A stretch of 64,000 nucleotides of DNA from an uncultured Rhodobiaceae bacterium (GTDB taxonomy: Bacteria > Pseudomonadota > Alphaproteobacteria > Parvibaculales > Parvibaculaceae). A model generated the notes under the pieces. The model was not told the origin of the DNA, made no database searches, and saw only the letters and a program-made list of their open reading frames with translations. Where the stretch lies: assembly GCA_913057645.1 (NCBI GenBank), contig CAJXOU010000001.1, positions 55,982 to 119,981 on the forward strand. The letters are read 5' to 3'. How positions within the stretch are numbered: position 1 is the stretch's first letter; each line of letters opens with the position of its first letter. Position numbers and translations under genes: made by a program. Positions 51,201-61,267 of this stretch are shown here, in pieces.

Positions 51201-52022
51201 CTAGTTGTGGAACTGTTCGTCCAGTGAGTAGCCGGCCGAGCGGACGGTGCGGATCGGGTCCTTCTCGCCCTTGCCGTTCAGCGCCTTGCGCAGGCGGCCG
51301 ACATGGACGTCGACGGTCCGCGCCTCGACATAGACATCCGATCCCCAGACGGCATCGAGAAGCTGCTCGCGGCTGAAGACACGGCCCGGATGCTGGATCA
51401 GATGGTCGAGAAGGCGATATTCGGTCGGCCCGAGGTGAACCTCGCGCTCGCCCCGGCGCACGCGATGCGCCGCCCGGTCGATCACGATGTCGCCGAAGGT
51501 GACGAGATCCTCGGTCAGCGCCGGACGGATGCGCCGCATGACCGCACGGATGCGCGCCAGCAGTTCCGTCATGGAGAAGGGCTTCGTCACATAGTCGTCG
51601 GCGCCGGTATCCAGACCGCGAATGCGGTCCGTTTCCTCGCCGCGCGCGGTGATCATGATGATCGGCACGTTGCGGGTTTCGGGGCGGCCGCGCAGGCGGC
51701 GGCAAAGTTCGATACCGGAGAGCCCCGGCAGCATCCAGTCGAGCAGGATCAGGTCCGGCGTCACTTCCCGGATCAGGAGTGCAGCCTCCTCGCCGTCAGC
51801 GGCGGCGACGACCTTGTAGCCTTCCTTGTCGAGATTGTACTGAAGAAGCGTCGAAAGGGCTTCCTCATCCTCGACGATCATGACGGTTGGTTTCATTCTG
51901 CGTTCGAACTGGCTGCGCTCAAGCTGTTCCTGCTCCGTGTCTTGCGGCACGGGCCGAATCTTTTCAATGCTGTCCATCGAAGCCTGACCCTGTTCGCCGC
52001 GGCGGGCAAGCGTTATTCCCAT
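51201..52022 (-). CDS. phoB: Phosphate regulon response regulator PhoB
   Basis: 273 residues as drawn, from an ATG with AGGAGG 11 bp upstream. The classic start (MKPTVMIVEDEEALSTLLQY) is at 51896, so the protein may carry a 42-residue extension. Receiver domain: phospho-Asp in LILLDWMLPG, Lys in YVTKPFS. Output: OmpR-type winged helix with HLGPTEYRLLDHLIQHPGRV and DVYVEARTVDVHVGRLRKAL. It binds PHO boxes to activate phosphate-starvation genes. Last gene of the pst-phoU operon. Confidence 0.95.
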   Translation of the reverse strand: MGITLARRGEQGQASMDSIEKIRPVPQDTEQEQLERSQFERRMKPTVMIVEDEEALSTLLQYNLDKEGYKVVAAADGEEAALLIREVTPDLILLDWMLPGLSGIELCRRLRGRPETRNVPIIMITARGEETDRIRGLDTGADDYVTKPFSMTELLARIRAVMRRIRPALTEDLVTFGDIVIDRAAHRVRRGEREVHLGPTEYRLLDHLIQHPGRVFSREQLLDAVWGSDVYVEARTVDVHVGRLRKALNGKGEKDPIRTVRSAGYSLDEQFHN

Positions 52023-52038
52023 AGCGAAATTGCCTCCT

Positions 52039-52755
52039 CTAGCTGCCGGTCTCTACCGCAGTGGTGCTTGTCGTATCGCTTTTCGGGCGCTCGTCGCTCA
52101 CCCACTCGCCGGTGACGAGATAACTGACCGTTTCCGCGATATTTGTCGCGTGATCTCCGATGCGCTCGATATTCTTGGCAACGAAAAGCAGATGGGTGGA
52201 AACGCCGATCGTGCGTGGATCCTCCATCATGTAGGTCAGCAGTTCGCGGAAGACGGAATTGTACATCGCGTCGATTTCCTCGTCGTCGCGCCATACCTCC
52301 ATCGCGGCCTGCGCCTCGCGGCTCGAATAGGCATCGAGCACATGCTTGAGCTGCCGCTGGGCGAGACGGCCCATTCGGGAAATTCCCTGAATGAGACGAT
52401 TCGCGCCCTCGAAGTCGTTCTGCACGACCATCGCGCGCTTGGCGATGTTCTTCGCAAGGTCGCCGATACGCTCGAGATCGATCGAGATCTTGATTGCCGC
52501 AATCGCCTCGCGCAGGTCCGCCGCCATCGGCTGGCGCAGCGCGATCATGCGGATCGCATGGGCCTCGATGTCCGCCTCCAGCGTGTCGATACGCTGATCC
52601 TCGCGGATCGTGCGCTCGGCAAGCTGCGTGTCGCGGCGGACCACCGCCTCGATTGATGCCGCCAGTTGCGCCTCCGTCAGACCGCCCATCTGGGCGATGT
52701 TCGCGGCAAGCGCATCCAGCTCTTCCTGGAAGGATTTTACCGTATGCTGGCTCAC
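52039..52755 (-). CDS. phoU: Phosphate signalling protein PhoU
   Basis: 238 residues, full length, made of two PhoU three-helix bundles. The E/DxxxD metal motifs are recognisable (RTIREDQRIDTLEADIEAHA, KISIDLERIGDLAKNIAKRA, FVAKNIERIGDHATNIAETV). It links the Pst transporter to PhoR so that PhoB stays silent when phosphate is plentiful. pstB ends 46 bp upstream and phoB begins 16 bp downstream. Confidence 0.95.
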   Translation of the reverse strand: MSQHTVKSFQEELDALAANIAQMGGLTEAQLAASIEAVVRRDTQLAERTIREDQRIDTLEADIEAHAIRMIALRQPMAADLREAIAAIKISIDLERIGDLAKNIAKRAMVVQNDFEGANRLIQGISRMGRLAQRQLKHVLDAYSSREAQAAMEVWRDDEEIDAMYNSVFRELLTYMMEDPRTIGVSTHLLFVAKNIERIGDHATNIAETVSYLVTGEWVSDERPKSDTTSTTAVETGS

Positions 52756-52801
52756 ACCGAATTCTCCTGTTGGCCTCGTGGCATCCGTTCACTGATTCCG
52801 G

Positions 52802-53665
52802 TCAGCCGAAGCGGCCGGTGATGTAGTCCTGTGTGCGCTGGTCGGTCGGATTGGTGAACATGCGGTCCGTCTCGTCGACCTCGATCAGGTTGCCGAGATG
52901 GAAGAAGGCGGCTTTCTGAGACACGCGCGCCGCCTGCTGCATGGAGTGCGTCACGATCACGATCGTGTATCGCGTGCGCAGTTCGTCGATCAGTTCCTCG
53001 ACCTTGGCGGTCGCGATGGGGTCGAGCGCCGAACAGGGCTCGTCCATAAGGATCACGTCGGGGTTCACCGCGATCGCGCGCGCGATGCAGAGACGCTGCT
53101 GCTGACCGCCCGAGAGGCCCGTTCCCGGCTCGTGCAGACGGTCCTTCACCTCGTTCCAGAGGCCCGCACGCTGCAGGCTCGTCTCGACGATCTCGTCCAT
53201 GGCCGAACCGGCCTTCGCCACGCCGTGAATGCGGGGGCCATAGGCGATGTTGTCGTAGATCGACTTCGGGAACGGGTTCGGCTTCTGGAACACCATACCG
53301 ACGCGCGCGCGAAGGAGCACCGGGTCGATCTTGGGATCGTAGATGTTGGCGCCGTCGATCTCGATCTTTCCCTTCACGCTGCAGATGTCGATGGTGTCGT
53401 TCATGCGGTTGATGCAGCGCAGGAAGGTCGACTTGCCACAGCCCGACGGGCCGATGAAGGCCATGACCTGACGCGCGGGAATATCGATCGTCACGTCGAA
53501 AAGCGCCTGCTTTTCTCCGTAGAAGACCGACACAGCGGACGCAGAAATCTTGGTCTCGTGTTCGCCGGCGCGGGCGGCGGTCGCCGTCTTCGCGAGAGTC
53601 CCGGTATCTTCCGCCGTTTTGGTCATGATCATTCCAGACGCTTCAGTGGTATCCAGGGTTGTCAT
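52802..53665 (-). CDS. pstB: Phosphate ABC transporter ATP-binding protein
   Basis: 288 residues from the ATG at 53663-53665 (AAGGTGG upstream). Walker [10 protein letters not shown], signature [16 protein letters not shown], Walker [14 protein letters not shown], and the switch His in [15 protein letters not shown]. An extra 35-residue N-terminal stretch rich in Thr/Ala precedes the standard start. It drives phosphate import with PstA and PstC. 1 bp separates it from pstA. Confidence 0.95.
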   Translation of the reverse strand: MTTLDTTEASGMIMTKTAEDTGTLAKTATAARAGEHETKISASAVSVFYGEKQALFDVTIDIPARQVMAFIGPSGCGKSTFLRCINRMNDTIDICSVKGKIEIDGANIYDPKIDPVLLRARVGMVFQKPNPFPKSIYDNIAYGPRIHGVAKAGSAMDEIVETSLQRAGLWNEVKDRLHEPGTGLSGGQQQRLCIARAIAVNPDVILMDEPCSALDPIATAKVEELIDELRTRYTIVIVTHSMQQAARVSQKAAFFHLGNLIEVDETDRMFTNPTDQRTQDYITGRFG

Positions 53666-53666
53666 G

Positions 53667-54959
53667 TCACCACCTTCTTTCAAATCGTTTGCGCATGTAA
53701 ATCGCTATTGCGTTCATGCAAACAAGGAACCCGAGCAGAACTATGATGGCCGCCGAGGTGCGCGAGGTGAAACCGCGCTCCGGGCTGTCCGCCCAGATGT
53801 AGATCTGGGTCGGCAGGGCGGTCGAGGGATTGAACATGCTGTCCGGTGCAGCGGTGATAAAGGCATTCATGCCGATCAGAAGCAGCGGCGCCGTTTCGCC
53901 AAGCGCCTGGGCAAGACCGATGATCGTGCCGGTCAGGATGCCGGGCATGGCGAGCGGCAGGACGTGATGCCCGACCGTCTGCATCTTCGAGGCCCCAACA
54001 CCGATCGCGGCTTCGCGGATCGAGGGCGGCACGGCCTTCAGCGCCGCACGCGTGGCAATGATGATTGTCGGAAGCGTCATCAGCGACAGGACGAGACCGC
54101 CGACTATCGGCGCCGAACGCGGCATCCCGAAGAAGTTGAGGAAGACGGCGAGACCGAGCAGGCCGAACACGATGGAAGGAACCGCTGCGAGGTTGTTGAT
54201 GTTGACCTCGATGAGGTCCGTCAGCCGGTTCTTCGGCGCGAACTCCTCGAGATAGACAGCGGCCGAAATGCCGACCGGAAAGCTCACCAGGAAACAAATC
54301 AGGAGTGCGTAGAATGACCCGACGAGAGCACCCCACAAGCCGGCGAGCTCGGGGAAACGGCTGTCCGCGTTGAAGATCAGCCCCCAGTTAAAAGGCGCCG
54401 AAATCCGATCCTGCGCGACGAGGCGGTCGTACCAGCCGATCTGCTGATCGCTGACACGCCGGTAATCGGGGGGCAGGTTGCGGTCGATCTCGCCCTTGTG
54501 GAGCTGGTCTCCGATGTCGGACAGAGGGAACGTGATCTCGAAAGTCCTGCCTATCAGGGACGGGTCCGCGACCACCTTGTCGCGCAGCGCATATTGTCCG
54601 CCATTGCTGAAGATCTGACGCAGTTCCCGCAATTCGCGCGGTGTATCGACCTCCGGAAAGATACGGGCTACCGACTCGTTCAATATCTTCTGATAGCTGC
54701 CGCCGCGCGGGTCCGACGGGTCGACTGCCCCTTCCGGAACCTCGACCTCAAGCGTCACCATTGTCTGCGTGACGGCGGGAGCCGCCGTGATCGCGATGGT
54801 TCCGACGAGCGTCGCCAGCATGCTCAGTGCGAAGACGATCGCCGCGATGCCGTAGATGCGCAAGCGCCTATCCGCCGCGTGACGACGGCTGAGCTTCGCA
54901 TCCGGCTCGTACCAGGCCCGTTCCTTCGGCTTTCCGGATTGTGCGGTCGTGTCACTCAT
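53667..54959 (-). CDS. pstA: Phosphate ABC transporter permease PstA
   Basis: 430 residues, longer than the usual 290 because of a large periplasmic insertion after the first helix (about residues 65-200), as in other alphaproteobacteria. The permease core has [27 protein letters not shown]-type [20 protein letters not shown] and the EAA loop in [20 protein letters not shown]. It overlaps pstC by 8 bp. The inserted domain may dock PstS. Confidence 0.93.
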   Translation of the reverse strand: MSDTTAQSGKPKERAWYEPDAKLSRRHAADRRLRIYGIAAIVFALSMLATLVGTIAITAAPAVTQTMVTLEVEVPEGAVDPSDPRGGSYQKILNESVARIFPEVDTPRELRELRQIFSNGGQYALRDKVVADPSLIGRTFEITFPLSDIGDQLHKGEIDRNLPPDYRRVSDQQIGWYDRLVAQDRISAPFNWGLIFNADSRFPELAGLWGALVGSFYALLICFLVSFPVGISAAVYLEEFAPKNRLTDLIEVNINNLAAVPSIVFGLLGLAVFLNFFGMPRSAPIVGGLVLSLMTLPTIIIATRAALKAVPPSIREAAIGVGASKMQTVGHHVLPLAMPGILTGTIIGLAQALGETAPLLLIGMNAFITAAPDSMFNPSTALPTQIYIWADSPERGFTSRTSAAIIVLLGFLVCMNAIAIYMRKRFERRW

Positions 54960-56331
54960 AGCGTTCCCGATAGCGCTTGACGACCTGGAGCGCGACGATA
55001 TTCAGCACCAGGGTCGAGATGAACAGGACGAGGCCGAGCCCGAACGCCGCGAGCGTCTTCGGGCTGTCAAATTCCGTATCGCCGATAAGCAGTGTCACGA
55101 TCTGCACGGTGACGGTCGTGACGCCCTCGAGCGGATTGGCCGTCAGCGTGGCGGTAAGACCAGCGGCCATGACGACGATCATGGTTTCGCCGATGGCGCG
55201 GCTTACCGCGAGCAGCACACCACCGACGATGCCCGGAAGCGCGGCGGGCAACAGCACCTGTCGGATGGTTTCCGCCTTGGTCGCGCCGAGCGCATAAGCC
55301 CCGTCACGCATCGACTGCGGCACCGCCGAAATCGCGTCGTCCGAGAAGGACGAGATGAACGGGATGATCATGATACCCATGACACCGCCCGCAGCGAGGG
55401 CGCTGTTGGAAGCAACATCCAGACCGAGCGACATCCCGAACTCGCGAATGAAAGGTGCGACAGTCAGCACGGCGAAGAAGCCATAAACGATGGTCGGAAT
55501 GCCTGCCAGAATTTCAAGCAGTGGCTTGACGAAAGAGCGGACGCGCTTGTCGGCATATTCGACGAGATAGATCGCCGAGAAGAGCCCGACAGGCAACGCG
55601 ACGAACATCGCGATGGCGCTGATGAATATGGTGCCCCAGAAGACCGGCACCGCACCGAAGGCGCCTTCAGCCGCAACCTGATCGGACCGGATCGCCATCT
55701 GCGGACTCCACTCCATACCGAAGAGGAAGGAGAGGACAGGCACACGCGAAAAAAATGCGAAGCTTTCTATGAGCAGCGACAGAATGATGCCAAGTGTCGT
55801 GAGAATCGCGAGAACGGAGCAAATGATAAGCAGCCCGCGCAGGATGCCATCCACGCGATTGCGTGCGCGAAAATCGGGCGAGAGGCGGGCGCGGGCGAAT
55901 GCGATGCCGCCGACTGCGACCGCCAGAGTGCAGGCAACCAGCGCGAGGGACGCCGTACTCTGCAGGGATTTATAGTGTTCGGCGGCTTCGATCACCGCCG
56001 GCTCGGGCGTTCCAAAGACACGGCCCGCGGCGACATTCTTGATCTCGCCAAGAATAAGCGAGACGCGCGCGGCCGACGTGCCCTCGGTAAGATGCGAGGG
56101 GAGACCTGCGATCAGGATCTGGTCGATAATACTGCCTTGCGCGGCCTGCCACACGAGGACGAGGACGAAGGCGGGCAATCCACACCAGAGGGCGATGTAG
56201 TAACCGTGATAAGGCGGGATCGAATGGAGATTCTTGCCGGACGCCTTGAGACCGGAAGCATTGGCCCGGCCGAGAAAGTAACCCACAAGGGCAAGCACCA
56301 GGACGATTGCGAAAAGCAGACTGACCGACAT
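54952..56331 (-). CDS. pstC: Phosphate ABC transporter permease PstC
   Basis: 459 residues, also extended relative to E. coli PstC (319). An additional N-terminal membrane helix pair (MSVSLLFAIVLVLALVGYFL and YYIALWCGLPAFVLVLVWQA) and a periplasmic loop precede the core permease with ILAGIPTIVYGFFAVLTVAP and the EAA loop AYALGATKAETIRQVLLPAA. Works with PstA. It follows pstS after an 86-bp gap with a hairpin. Confidence 0.93.
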   Translation of the reverse strand: MSVSLLFAIVLVLALVGYFLGRANASGLKASGKNLHSIPPYHGYYIALWCGLPAFVLVLVWQAAQGSIIDQILIAGLPSHLTEGTSAARVSLILGEIKNVAAGRVFGTPEPAVIEAAEHYKSLQSTASLALVACTLAVAVGGIAFARARLSPDFRARNRVDGILRGLLIICSVLAILTTLGIILSLLIESFAFFSRVPVLSFLFGMEWSPQMAIRSDQVAAEGAFGAVPVFWGTIFISAIAMFVALPVGLFSAIYLVEYADKRVRSFVKPLLEILAGIPTIVYGFFAVLTVAPFIREFGMSLGLDVASNSALAAGGVMGIMIIPFISSFSDDAISAVPQSMRDGAYALGATKAETIRQVLLPAALPGIVGGVLLAVSRAIGETMIVVMAAGLTATLTANPLEGVTTVTVQIVTLLIGDTEFDSPKTLAAFGLGLVLFISTLVLNIVALQVVKRYRERYE

Positions 56332-56378
56332 GAGTTTTCGCCTTGGGGTTCCGGAAGGGCGTAAACGTGCAAAGGATC

Positions 56379-56410
56379 ACCCGGCATCCCTTGCGGGACG
56401 CCGGGTGAAA
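56379..56410 (-). promoter_or_regulatory. Hairpin between pstS and pstC
   Basis: TCACCCGGC pairs with GCCGGGTGA, with an inner CCC/GGG pairing in the loop. It starts 8 bp after the pstS stop. There is no U tract, so it likely stabilises the pstS message or lowers read-through, which would keep the binding protein in excess over the permeases. Confidence 0.6.
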
Positions 56411-56417
56411 ACATTCG

Positions 56418-57458
56418 TTACTTAGGCGCCGTCATGTCGGCGCCCTCGGTGGCGGCTTTGCGAACCTCTTCGCGCTTCTCGGCCGAGAGCGGGATCAGGC
56501 CGCGCTCGGAGAGATAGCCGCCATCGCCCATCGCGTCTTCGCTGACATACTCGGCAACGAACTCGTTGAGGCCCGGGATCACGCCACGATGCGCATTCTT
56601 CACGTAGAAGAAGAGCGGACGCGAGACCTTGTAGGAACCGTCGGCGATCGTCTCGGTGCTCGGCGTAACGCCTTCAACCGCGATGCCCTGGAGCTTGTCC
56701 TGGTTCTCGTAGAGGAAGGAATAGCCGAAGATGCCGTAGGCGTTCGGGTCTGCTTCCAGGCGCTGAACGATCAGATTGTCGTTTTCGCCGGCTTCGATGA
56801 ACGGTCCATCGGTACGCATCGGGCTGCAGGCCTTCTTCATGTCGGCCTTCTCCATCGCCTTGACGATGTCGAACTCCTTGCAACCTTCACGCATCACGAG
56901 CTCCACGAAGGCGTCGCGCGTGCCTGAGGTGGGCGGCGGGCCGAAGACCGTGATCTCTGTGTCGGGGAGCGAGCTATCGACGTCGCTCCACTTCTTGTTC
57001 GGGTTCGGCACGAATTTGCCGTCGACCACGACGTCCTTCGCGAGCGCCAGATAAAGGTGCTTCTTCGTGAGGTCGAGAGCCTTGCCTTCGCGGGACACTG
57101 CGATGGAGAGACCGTCATAGCCGATGAGGACTTCGGTGACGCTCTTCACGCCATTGGCCTGGCAGGCTTCGTACTCGGAGGCCTTCATCGCACGCGAGGC
57201 GCCCGTGAGGTCCGGATGCTCGGCGCCAACACCGCCGCAGAAAATCTTCATGCCGCCGCCGGTGCCGGTCGATTCGACCACCGGAGCGGGGCTACCCGTC
57301 TCGTTTGCAAACTGCTCGGACACCGCCTGCGTGTAGGGAAACACGGTCGACGAGCCGACAATCGAAATCTGGTCGCGGGCGTGGGCGACGCCGGCTACCG
57401 AAAAAGCAGCGACGGCAACCGTCGCGGCCATCGTCAGGGATTTGAGTTTCACGTTCAT
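56418..57458 (-). CDS. pstS: Periplasmic phosphate-binding protein
   Basis: 346 residues from the ATG at 57456-57458 (CTGGAGA upstream). Signal peptide is MNVKLKSLTMAATVAVAAFS ending AHA. Phosphate ligands are in ISIVGSSTVFPYTQAV, VVESTGTGGGMKIFCGGVG and PPPTSGTRDAFVELV. It is the PhoX/SphX-type long PstS that delivers phosphate to PstCA. It begins the pst operon, with PhoB-like sites upstream. Confidence 0.95.
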   Translation of the reverse strand: MNVKLKSLTMAATVAVAAFSVAGVAHARDQISIVGSSTVFPYTQAVSEQFANETGSPAPVVESTGTGGGMKIFCGGVGAEHPDLTGASRAMKASEYEACQANGVKSVTEVLIGYDGLSIAVSREGKALDLTKKHLYLALAKDVVVDGKFVPNPNKKWSDVDSSLPDTEITVFGPPPTSGTRDAFVELVMREGCKEFDIVKAMEKADMKKACSPMRTDGPFIEAGENDNLIVQRLEADPNAYGIFGYSFLYENQDKLQGIAVEGVTPSTETIADGSYKVSRPLFFYVKNAHRGVIPGLNEFVAEYVSEDAMGDGGYLSERGLIPLSAEKREEVRKAATEGADMTAPK

Positions 57459-57590
57459 TCTCCAGTCATGTGAATGCCGGGCACAGGGCAACCACATTTG
57501 AGCCCCCCTACGCGCCCGAGCCTTGAGTGAATTCCTTGGTGAATTCCAGGTGGCATTAACCTTCAGGCGGGCGAACGCTAGCGGGCCGTC

Positions 57591-57619
57591 ACGAAAGGTT
57601 TACGACGGTTAGATGACAC
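57591..57619 (-). promoter_or_regulatory. Likely PHO box of the pst operon
   Basis: On the minus strand three 7-mers spaced by 11 bp read GTGTCAT (57619), CCGTCGT (57608), CTTTCGT (57597). The PhoB consensus is CTGTCAT repeated every 11 bp; matches are 6, 5 and 5 of 7. The array sits 133 bp ahead of the pstS ATG and 29 bp after the phoR stop. It is imperfect, but position and period support it. Confidence 0.6.
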
Positions 57620-57647
57620 TTTTGCGAAGGTCAGGAAAACTGATATT

Positions 57648-58973
57648 TTACTTTTGAAGGGCCGCGGAGGGGGCCACGGGCAGCAGCACCGAGAAGGACG
57701 ACCCCTGGCCGAGTTCGCTCTCGATCGAGAGCGTGCCCTGGTGGCGGTTCACGATGTGCTTGACGATGGCAAGGCCGAGGCCGGTGCCCCCGCGCGCGCG
57801 GCTCGCGGAAGCGTCGACGCGATAGAAGCGCTCGGTGAGACGCGGGATGTGCTCCTTCGCGATGCCGGGACCGAAGTCGCGGACGGCGAGCCGCACAAAG
57901 GGCTTGCCACCCTTCTCCGCCGGCGACAGCGACACTTCGATGCGCTTTCCGGAGCGGCCGTAGCGCAGCGCGTTGTCCATCAGGTTCTGGACGATCTGCG
58001 CGAGTTCTTCGCGGTCGCCCAGCACCTTGGGCAGCGAGGCGGGGGCGGTGACGCCGATCTCGACGCCGTACTGTTCGGCCAAGGGAGAGAGACCGTCGGC
58101 GATGTCGTCGGCGACGCCGTGAAGATCGACAGCATCGGACGGCCTCACATGTTCGCGCAGCTCGATTCGCGAGAGCGACAGCAGGTCCTCGATCAGCCGG
58201 CGCATGCGCGTCGCCTGATCCGCCATGATGGCGAGGAACTTGTCGCGCGCTTCGGGGTCGTCCTTCGCGTGGCCGCGCAGGGTATCGATAAAGCCGGAGA
58301 TCGAGGAGAGCGGCGTCTTCAGTTCATGGCTCGCGAAGGCGACGAAGTCCGCGCGCATCGCCTCGACGCGGCGCGCCTCCGTGACGTCGCGCAGCAGTAC
58401 GAGAATGAACTTCTGTGCCGATGCCACCTCGTCCGCGACCGGCGCGACATAGACGCTATAATTGCGCTGCACGGGGGCGGGCACCGAATATTCGATGGAC
58501 CGCACCTGACCGTCGGAGGTCACGCCATCTATCGCCCCGATGAGGGGCGCGCTGCGCAGGACCGTCGCGACATGCCTGCCGGCTGTCTCTTTGCCAATCA
58601 AAGGCTCGGACGCGCCATTCGCAAAGACAACGCGACCCGACACATCGAGAACGATCAGCGGGTCCGGCAGGCGGTTCAACAGCGCAAGGGCGGTGCCGCC
58701 AGCGCCCAGGACGGATAGCCCGCCCTCCTCGTCCCGCCCTATGCGGATGGGTGTCGTTTCGCCGACGGCCATGAGGCGCGTCGCCGCGACGCCCGCCACG
58801 ACGGCAAAGGAAACGAGCGCTGCAATCACATGCAACCCGTCAAGAAGCACCAGCGCGAGAAACACGACGGCAGAGGTGATGATGAAGGTGCGGGTGCCTG
58901 TCCAGCGCGCGAGAAAATCCCGCAGCCACGCCTTGCCCCTTTCGAGCTTCGTTGCACCTTCCGCCGCCGCCAT
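57648..58973 (-). CDS. phoR: Phosphate regulon sensor kinase PhoR
   Basis: 441 residues. Two N-terminal membrane helices (TRTFIITSAVVFLALVLLDG and LHVIAALVSFAVVAGVAATR), a PAS domain (LPDPLIVLDVSGRVVFANGA), then HisKA with FVAFASHELKTPLSSISGFI, N box LMDNALRYGRSGKRIE, and G boxes VRDFGPGIA and GTGLGLAIVKHIV. It phosphorylates PhoB when phosphate is low. Starts 10 bp after the acyl-CoA dehydrogenase stop, so it may be cotranscribed with it. Confidence 0.93.
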   Translation of the reverse strand: MAAAEGATKLERGKAWLRDFLARWTGTRTFIITSAVVFLALVLLDGLHVIAALVSFAVVAGVAATRLMAVGETTPIRIGRDEEGGLSVLGAGGTALALLNRLPDPLIVLDVSGRVVFANGASEPLIGKETAGRHVATVLRSAPLIGAIDGVTSDGQVRSIEYSVPAPVQRNYSVYVAPVADEVASAQKFILVLLRDVTEARRVEAMRADFVAFASHELKTPLSSISGFIDTLRGHAKDDPEARDKFLAIMADQATRMRRLIEDLLSLSRIELREHVRPSDAVDLHGVADDIADGLSPLAEQYGVEIGVTAPASLPKVLGDREELAQIVQNLMDNALRYGRSGKRIEVSLSPAEKGGKPFVRLAVRDFGPGIAKEHIPRLTERFYRVDASASRARGGTGLGLAIVKHIVNRHQGTLSIESELGQGSSFSVLLPVAPSAALQK

Positions 58974-58983
58974 TCGCTTTCCG

Positions 58984-60201
58984 TCAGACTCCGAAATCCC
59001 AACTCATGCCATCGTGGTAGCACTTGAGCACGGATTTCGCGATGACAATCCGGTGCACCTCGTCCGGGCCGTCGGCAAGACGAAGCGTGCGGGCGCCCTG
59101 ATACATGCCGGCGAGCGGCGTGTCACCCGAAACGCCGAGCGCGCCATGTACCTGAATCGCGCGATCGACCACCCGCTCGAAGGCGGCGGGAACGAAGATC
59201 TTGATCGCCGAGATGTCGACGCGGGCTGAAGAGCCTTCTTCCATCCGGTGCGCGCAGTGGATGGTCATGAGGCGGGCGGCCTGGATGTCCATGTAGCTGT
59301 CGGCGATGAAGCCCTGGATGAACTGCTTGGTCTCGAGCTTGCCGCCATGCACCTCGCGCGACATGGCGCGCTTGCACATCATGTCGAAGGCCCGCCACAT
59401 CTGGCCGATGGAATTCATGCAGTGGAAGACGCGGCCTTCGCCGAGACGGTCCTGCGCCGCCTGGTGGCCAGTGCCGGTGCGGCCGAGCTGGTTTTCGAGC
59501 GGCACGCGGACGTTTTCATATTTGATCTCGCAATGATCGCCATGCGTGTGGCCCCAGACGGGAACGGAACGGATGATGTTCACGCCGGGCGTCGTCATCG
59601 GCACGATGATCTGGGTCATCTTGTCCTTGACGCCGCCCTTGCCGTCCTTTTCTTCGGTGCGGCACATGACGATCGCGATGTCGGCGCGGCGGCCATTCGA
59701 GGTGAACCACTTGTGGCCGTTGATGACCCAGTGATCGCCGTCCTTCACGGCGCGTGTCTGGATCGCGTAAGGGTCCGACCCCGGCTGGTCCGGCTCCGTC
59801 ATCGAGAAGCAGCTTTCGATGTCGCCCGCGACGAGCGGCTCCAGCCATTTCTTCTTCTGGTCGGGCGTGCCGTATTTCAGCAGGATCTTCTGGTTGCCGG
59901 AATTTGGCGCGACAACGCCGAAGAGGCGCGCGGAAAAGGGCGACCAGGCCATGATCTCGTTCATGTAGGCATGCTTCAGGAAGCCGACGCCCATGCCGCC
60001 ATAGTCTTCGGGCAGGTGCGGCGCCCAGAGACCTTCCTCCTTCACCTTCGTCTTGATCCGCTCGCGGACGGCATCCGCATCGGCGCCTCCTTTGTAAAGA
60101 ACGGGCTCCGACGGGATGATGTCCTCCGTCACGATCTTCGCGGTGCGGAGCCTGATCTCGTTGATGCCGTCGTCGAGACCCGGAATCGGCTTTACCTGCA
60201 T
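58984..60201 (-). CDS. Acyl-CoA dehydrogenase family protein
   Basis: 405 residues from the ATG at 60199-60201 (GGGAGG upstream). The flavin site is in FSMTEPDQPGSDPYAIQTRA and HKWFTSNGRRADI, and VHGALGVSGDTPLAGMYQGA the family C-terminal signature. It resembles the acyl-CoA dehydrogenases of the Acad11/FadE-like, large-substrate group, with the base probably Asp or Glu in the ARTLRLADGPDEVHR stretch. It introduces the alpha-beta double bond in beta-oxidation. It is divergent from the SDR gene. Confidence 0.9.
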   Translation of the reverse strand: MQVKPIPGLDDGINEIRLRTAKIVTEDIIPSEPVLYKGGADADAVRERIKTKVKEEGLWAPHLPEDYGGMGVGFLKHAYMNEIMAWSPFSARLFGVVAPNSGNQKILLKYGTPDQKKKWLEPLVAGDIESCFSMTEPDQPGSDPYAIQTRAVKDGDHWVINGHKWFTSNGRRADIAIVMCRTEEKDGKGGVKDKMTQIIVPMTTPGVNIIRSVPVWGHTHGDHCEIKYENVRVPLENQLGRTGTGHQAAQDRLGEGRVFHCMNSIGQMWRAFDMMCKRAMSREVHGGKLETKQFIQGFIADSYMDIQAARLMTIHCAHRMEEGSSARVDISAIKIFVPAAFERVVDRAIQVHGALGVSGDTPLAGMYQGARTLRLADGPDEVHRIVIAKSVLKCYHDGMSWDFGV

Positions 60202-60358
60202 TTCAATCCTCCCTCTCCCGTTCGTCTGTTTGAGCCAGCATAGAGGGGAGTGGGCGGACGGGTCCAACGAGCGCGAAAACACCGCGAAGGCCGCGTGACA
60301 TTCGCGTGAATTTCCCTAGTCTAGCGCGGTTTCACACAGCACTGGACGCAAGAACGGC

Positions 60359-61210
60359 ATGACCGAGATCAAGGGCAAACTCGCAATCGTTACCGGCGCG
60401 GCAAGCGGCATCGGACGGGGCACGGCACTCGAACTGGCACGGCGCGGCGCACGGCTCGCGATATCGGATCTCGACCGCGCGGGGCTCGCCGAAACGGCGA
60501 AGCGGATCGAGGCCATGGGCACGACGGTGACGACCTATCTGCTCGACGTCGCCGACCGCGACGCGGTCTACGCCTTCGCACAGGAGATCGAGACGACGCA
60601 TGGCGGCGCCGACATCGTCGTCAACAATGCCGGCGTCGCGCAGATCGCGCGCGTGGACGAGCTCACTTACGAAGACTTCGAATGGGTGATGAATATCGAC
60701 TTCTGGGGCATGGTCTACGGCACCAAGGCGTTCCTGCCGCAGATGCAGGCGAAGGGCGCGGGACATATCGTCAATGTGTCGAGCGTCTTCGGCATCATCT
60801 CCGTTCCCACGCAGGCGGCATATAATTCGGCAAAGTTCGCCATCCGCGGTTTCACGGAAGCGCTGCGGCACGAGATGAAAGGCACGGAGATCAAGGTGTC
60901 CTGCGTCCATCCGGGCGGCATCAAGACGAACATCGTGCGCAATGCGCGCTTCCTGCAGAGCACGCAGGCGACGGCGCGCGAGGACGCGGCGTCCGGCTTC
61001 GACAAGCTTGCGATGACGACGCCGGAAAAGGCGGGCCGCGTGATCGTGAACGGCATCGCGAAGAACAAACCACGCATCCTGATCGGCATCGATGCGAAGA
61101 TCATCGACTGGATGCAGCGGCTGATGCCTGTCTCGTATGGACGCATCATGTTTCGCGGCGAGGGAAGCCCGCTGACCGGACAGGCGGATGCGGCCGACGC
61201 GCAGGGCTGA
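60359..61210 (+). CDS. Short-chain dehydrogenase/reductase
   Basis: 283 residues, classical SDR. Cofactor motif TGAASGIGRG (residues 12-21), NNAG in VVNNAGVAQIARV, catalytic Ser in HIVNVSSVFGI, Tyr155 and Lys159 in AAYNSAKFAIRGF. Asp in SDLDRAG after the second strand favours NAD+. It oxidises or reduces an alcohol/ketone pair; the C-terminal region (INGIAKNKPRILIGIDAKII) is like SDRs of hydrophobic substrates. Substrate unknown. Divergent from the acyl-CoA dehydrogenase. Confidence 0.9.
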   Translation: MTEIKGKLAIVTGAASGIGRGTALELARRGARLAISDLDRAGLAETAKRIEAMGTTVTTYLLDVADRDAVYAFAQEIETTHGGADIVVNNAGVAQIARVDELTYEDFEWVMNIDFWGMVYGTKAFLPQMQAKGAGHIVNVSSVFGIISVPTQAAYNSAKFAIRGFTEALRHEMKGTEIKVSCVHPGGIKTNIVRNARFLQSTQATAREDAASGFDKLAMTTPEKAGRVIVNGIAKNKPRILIGIDAKIIDWMQRLMPVSYGRIMFRGEGSPLTGQADAADAQG

Positions 61211-61267
61211 TTCCAGATCGTCCGTCTAAGGATCAATGACCACTTATCCCCGCCCGGTGAACGGCTG

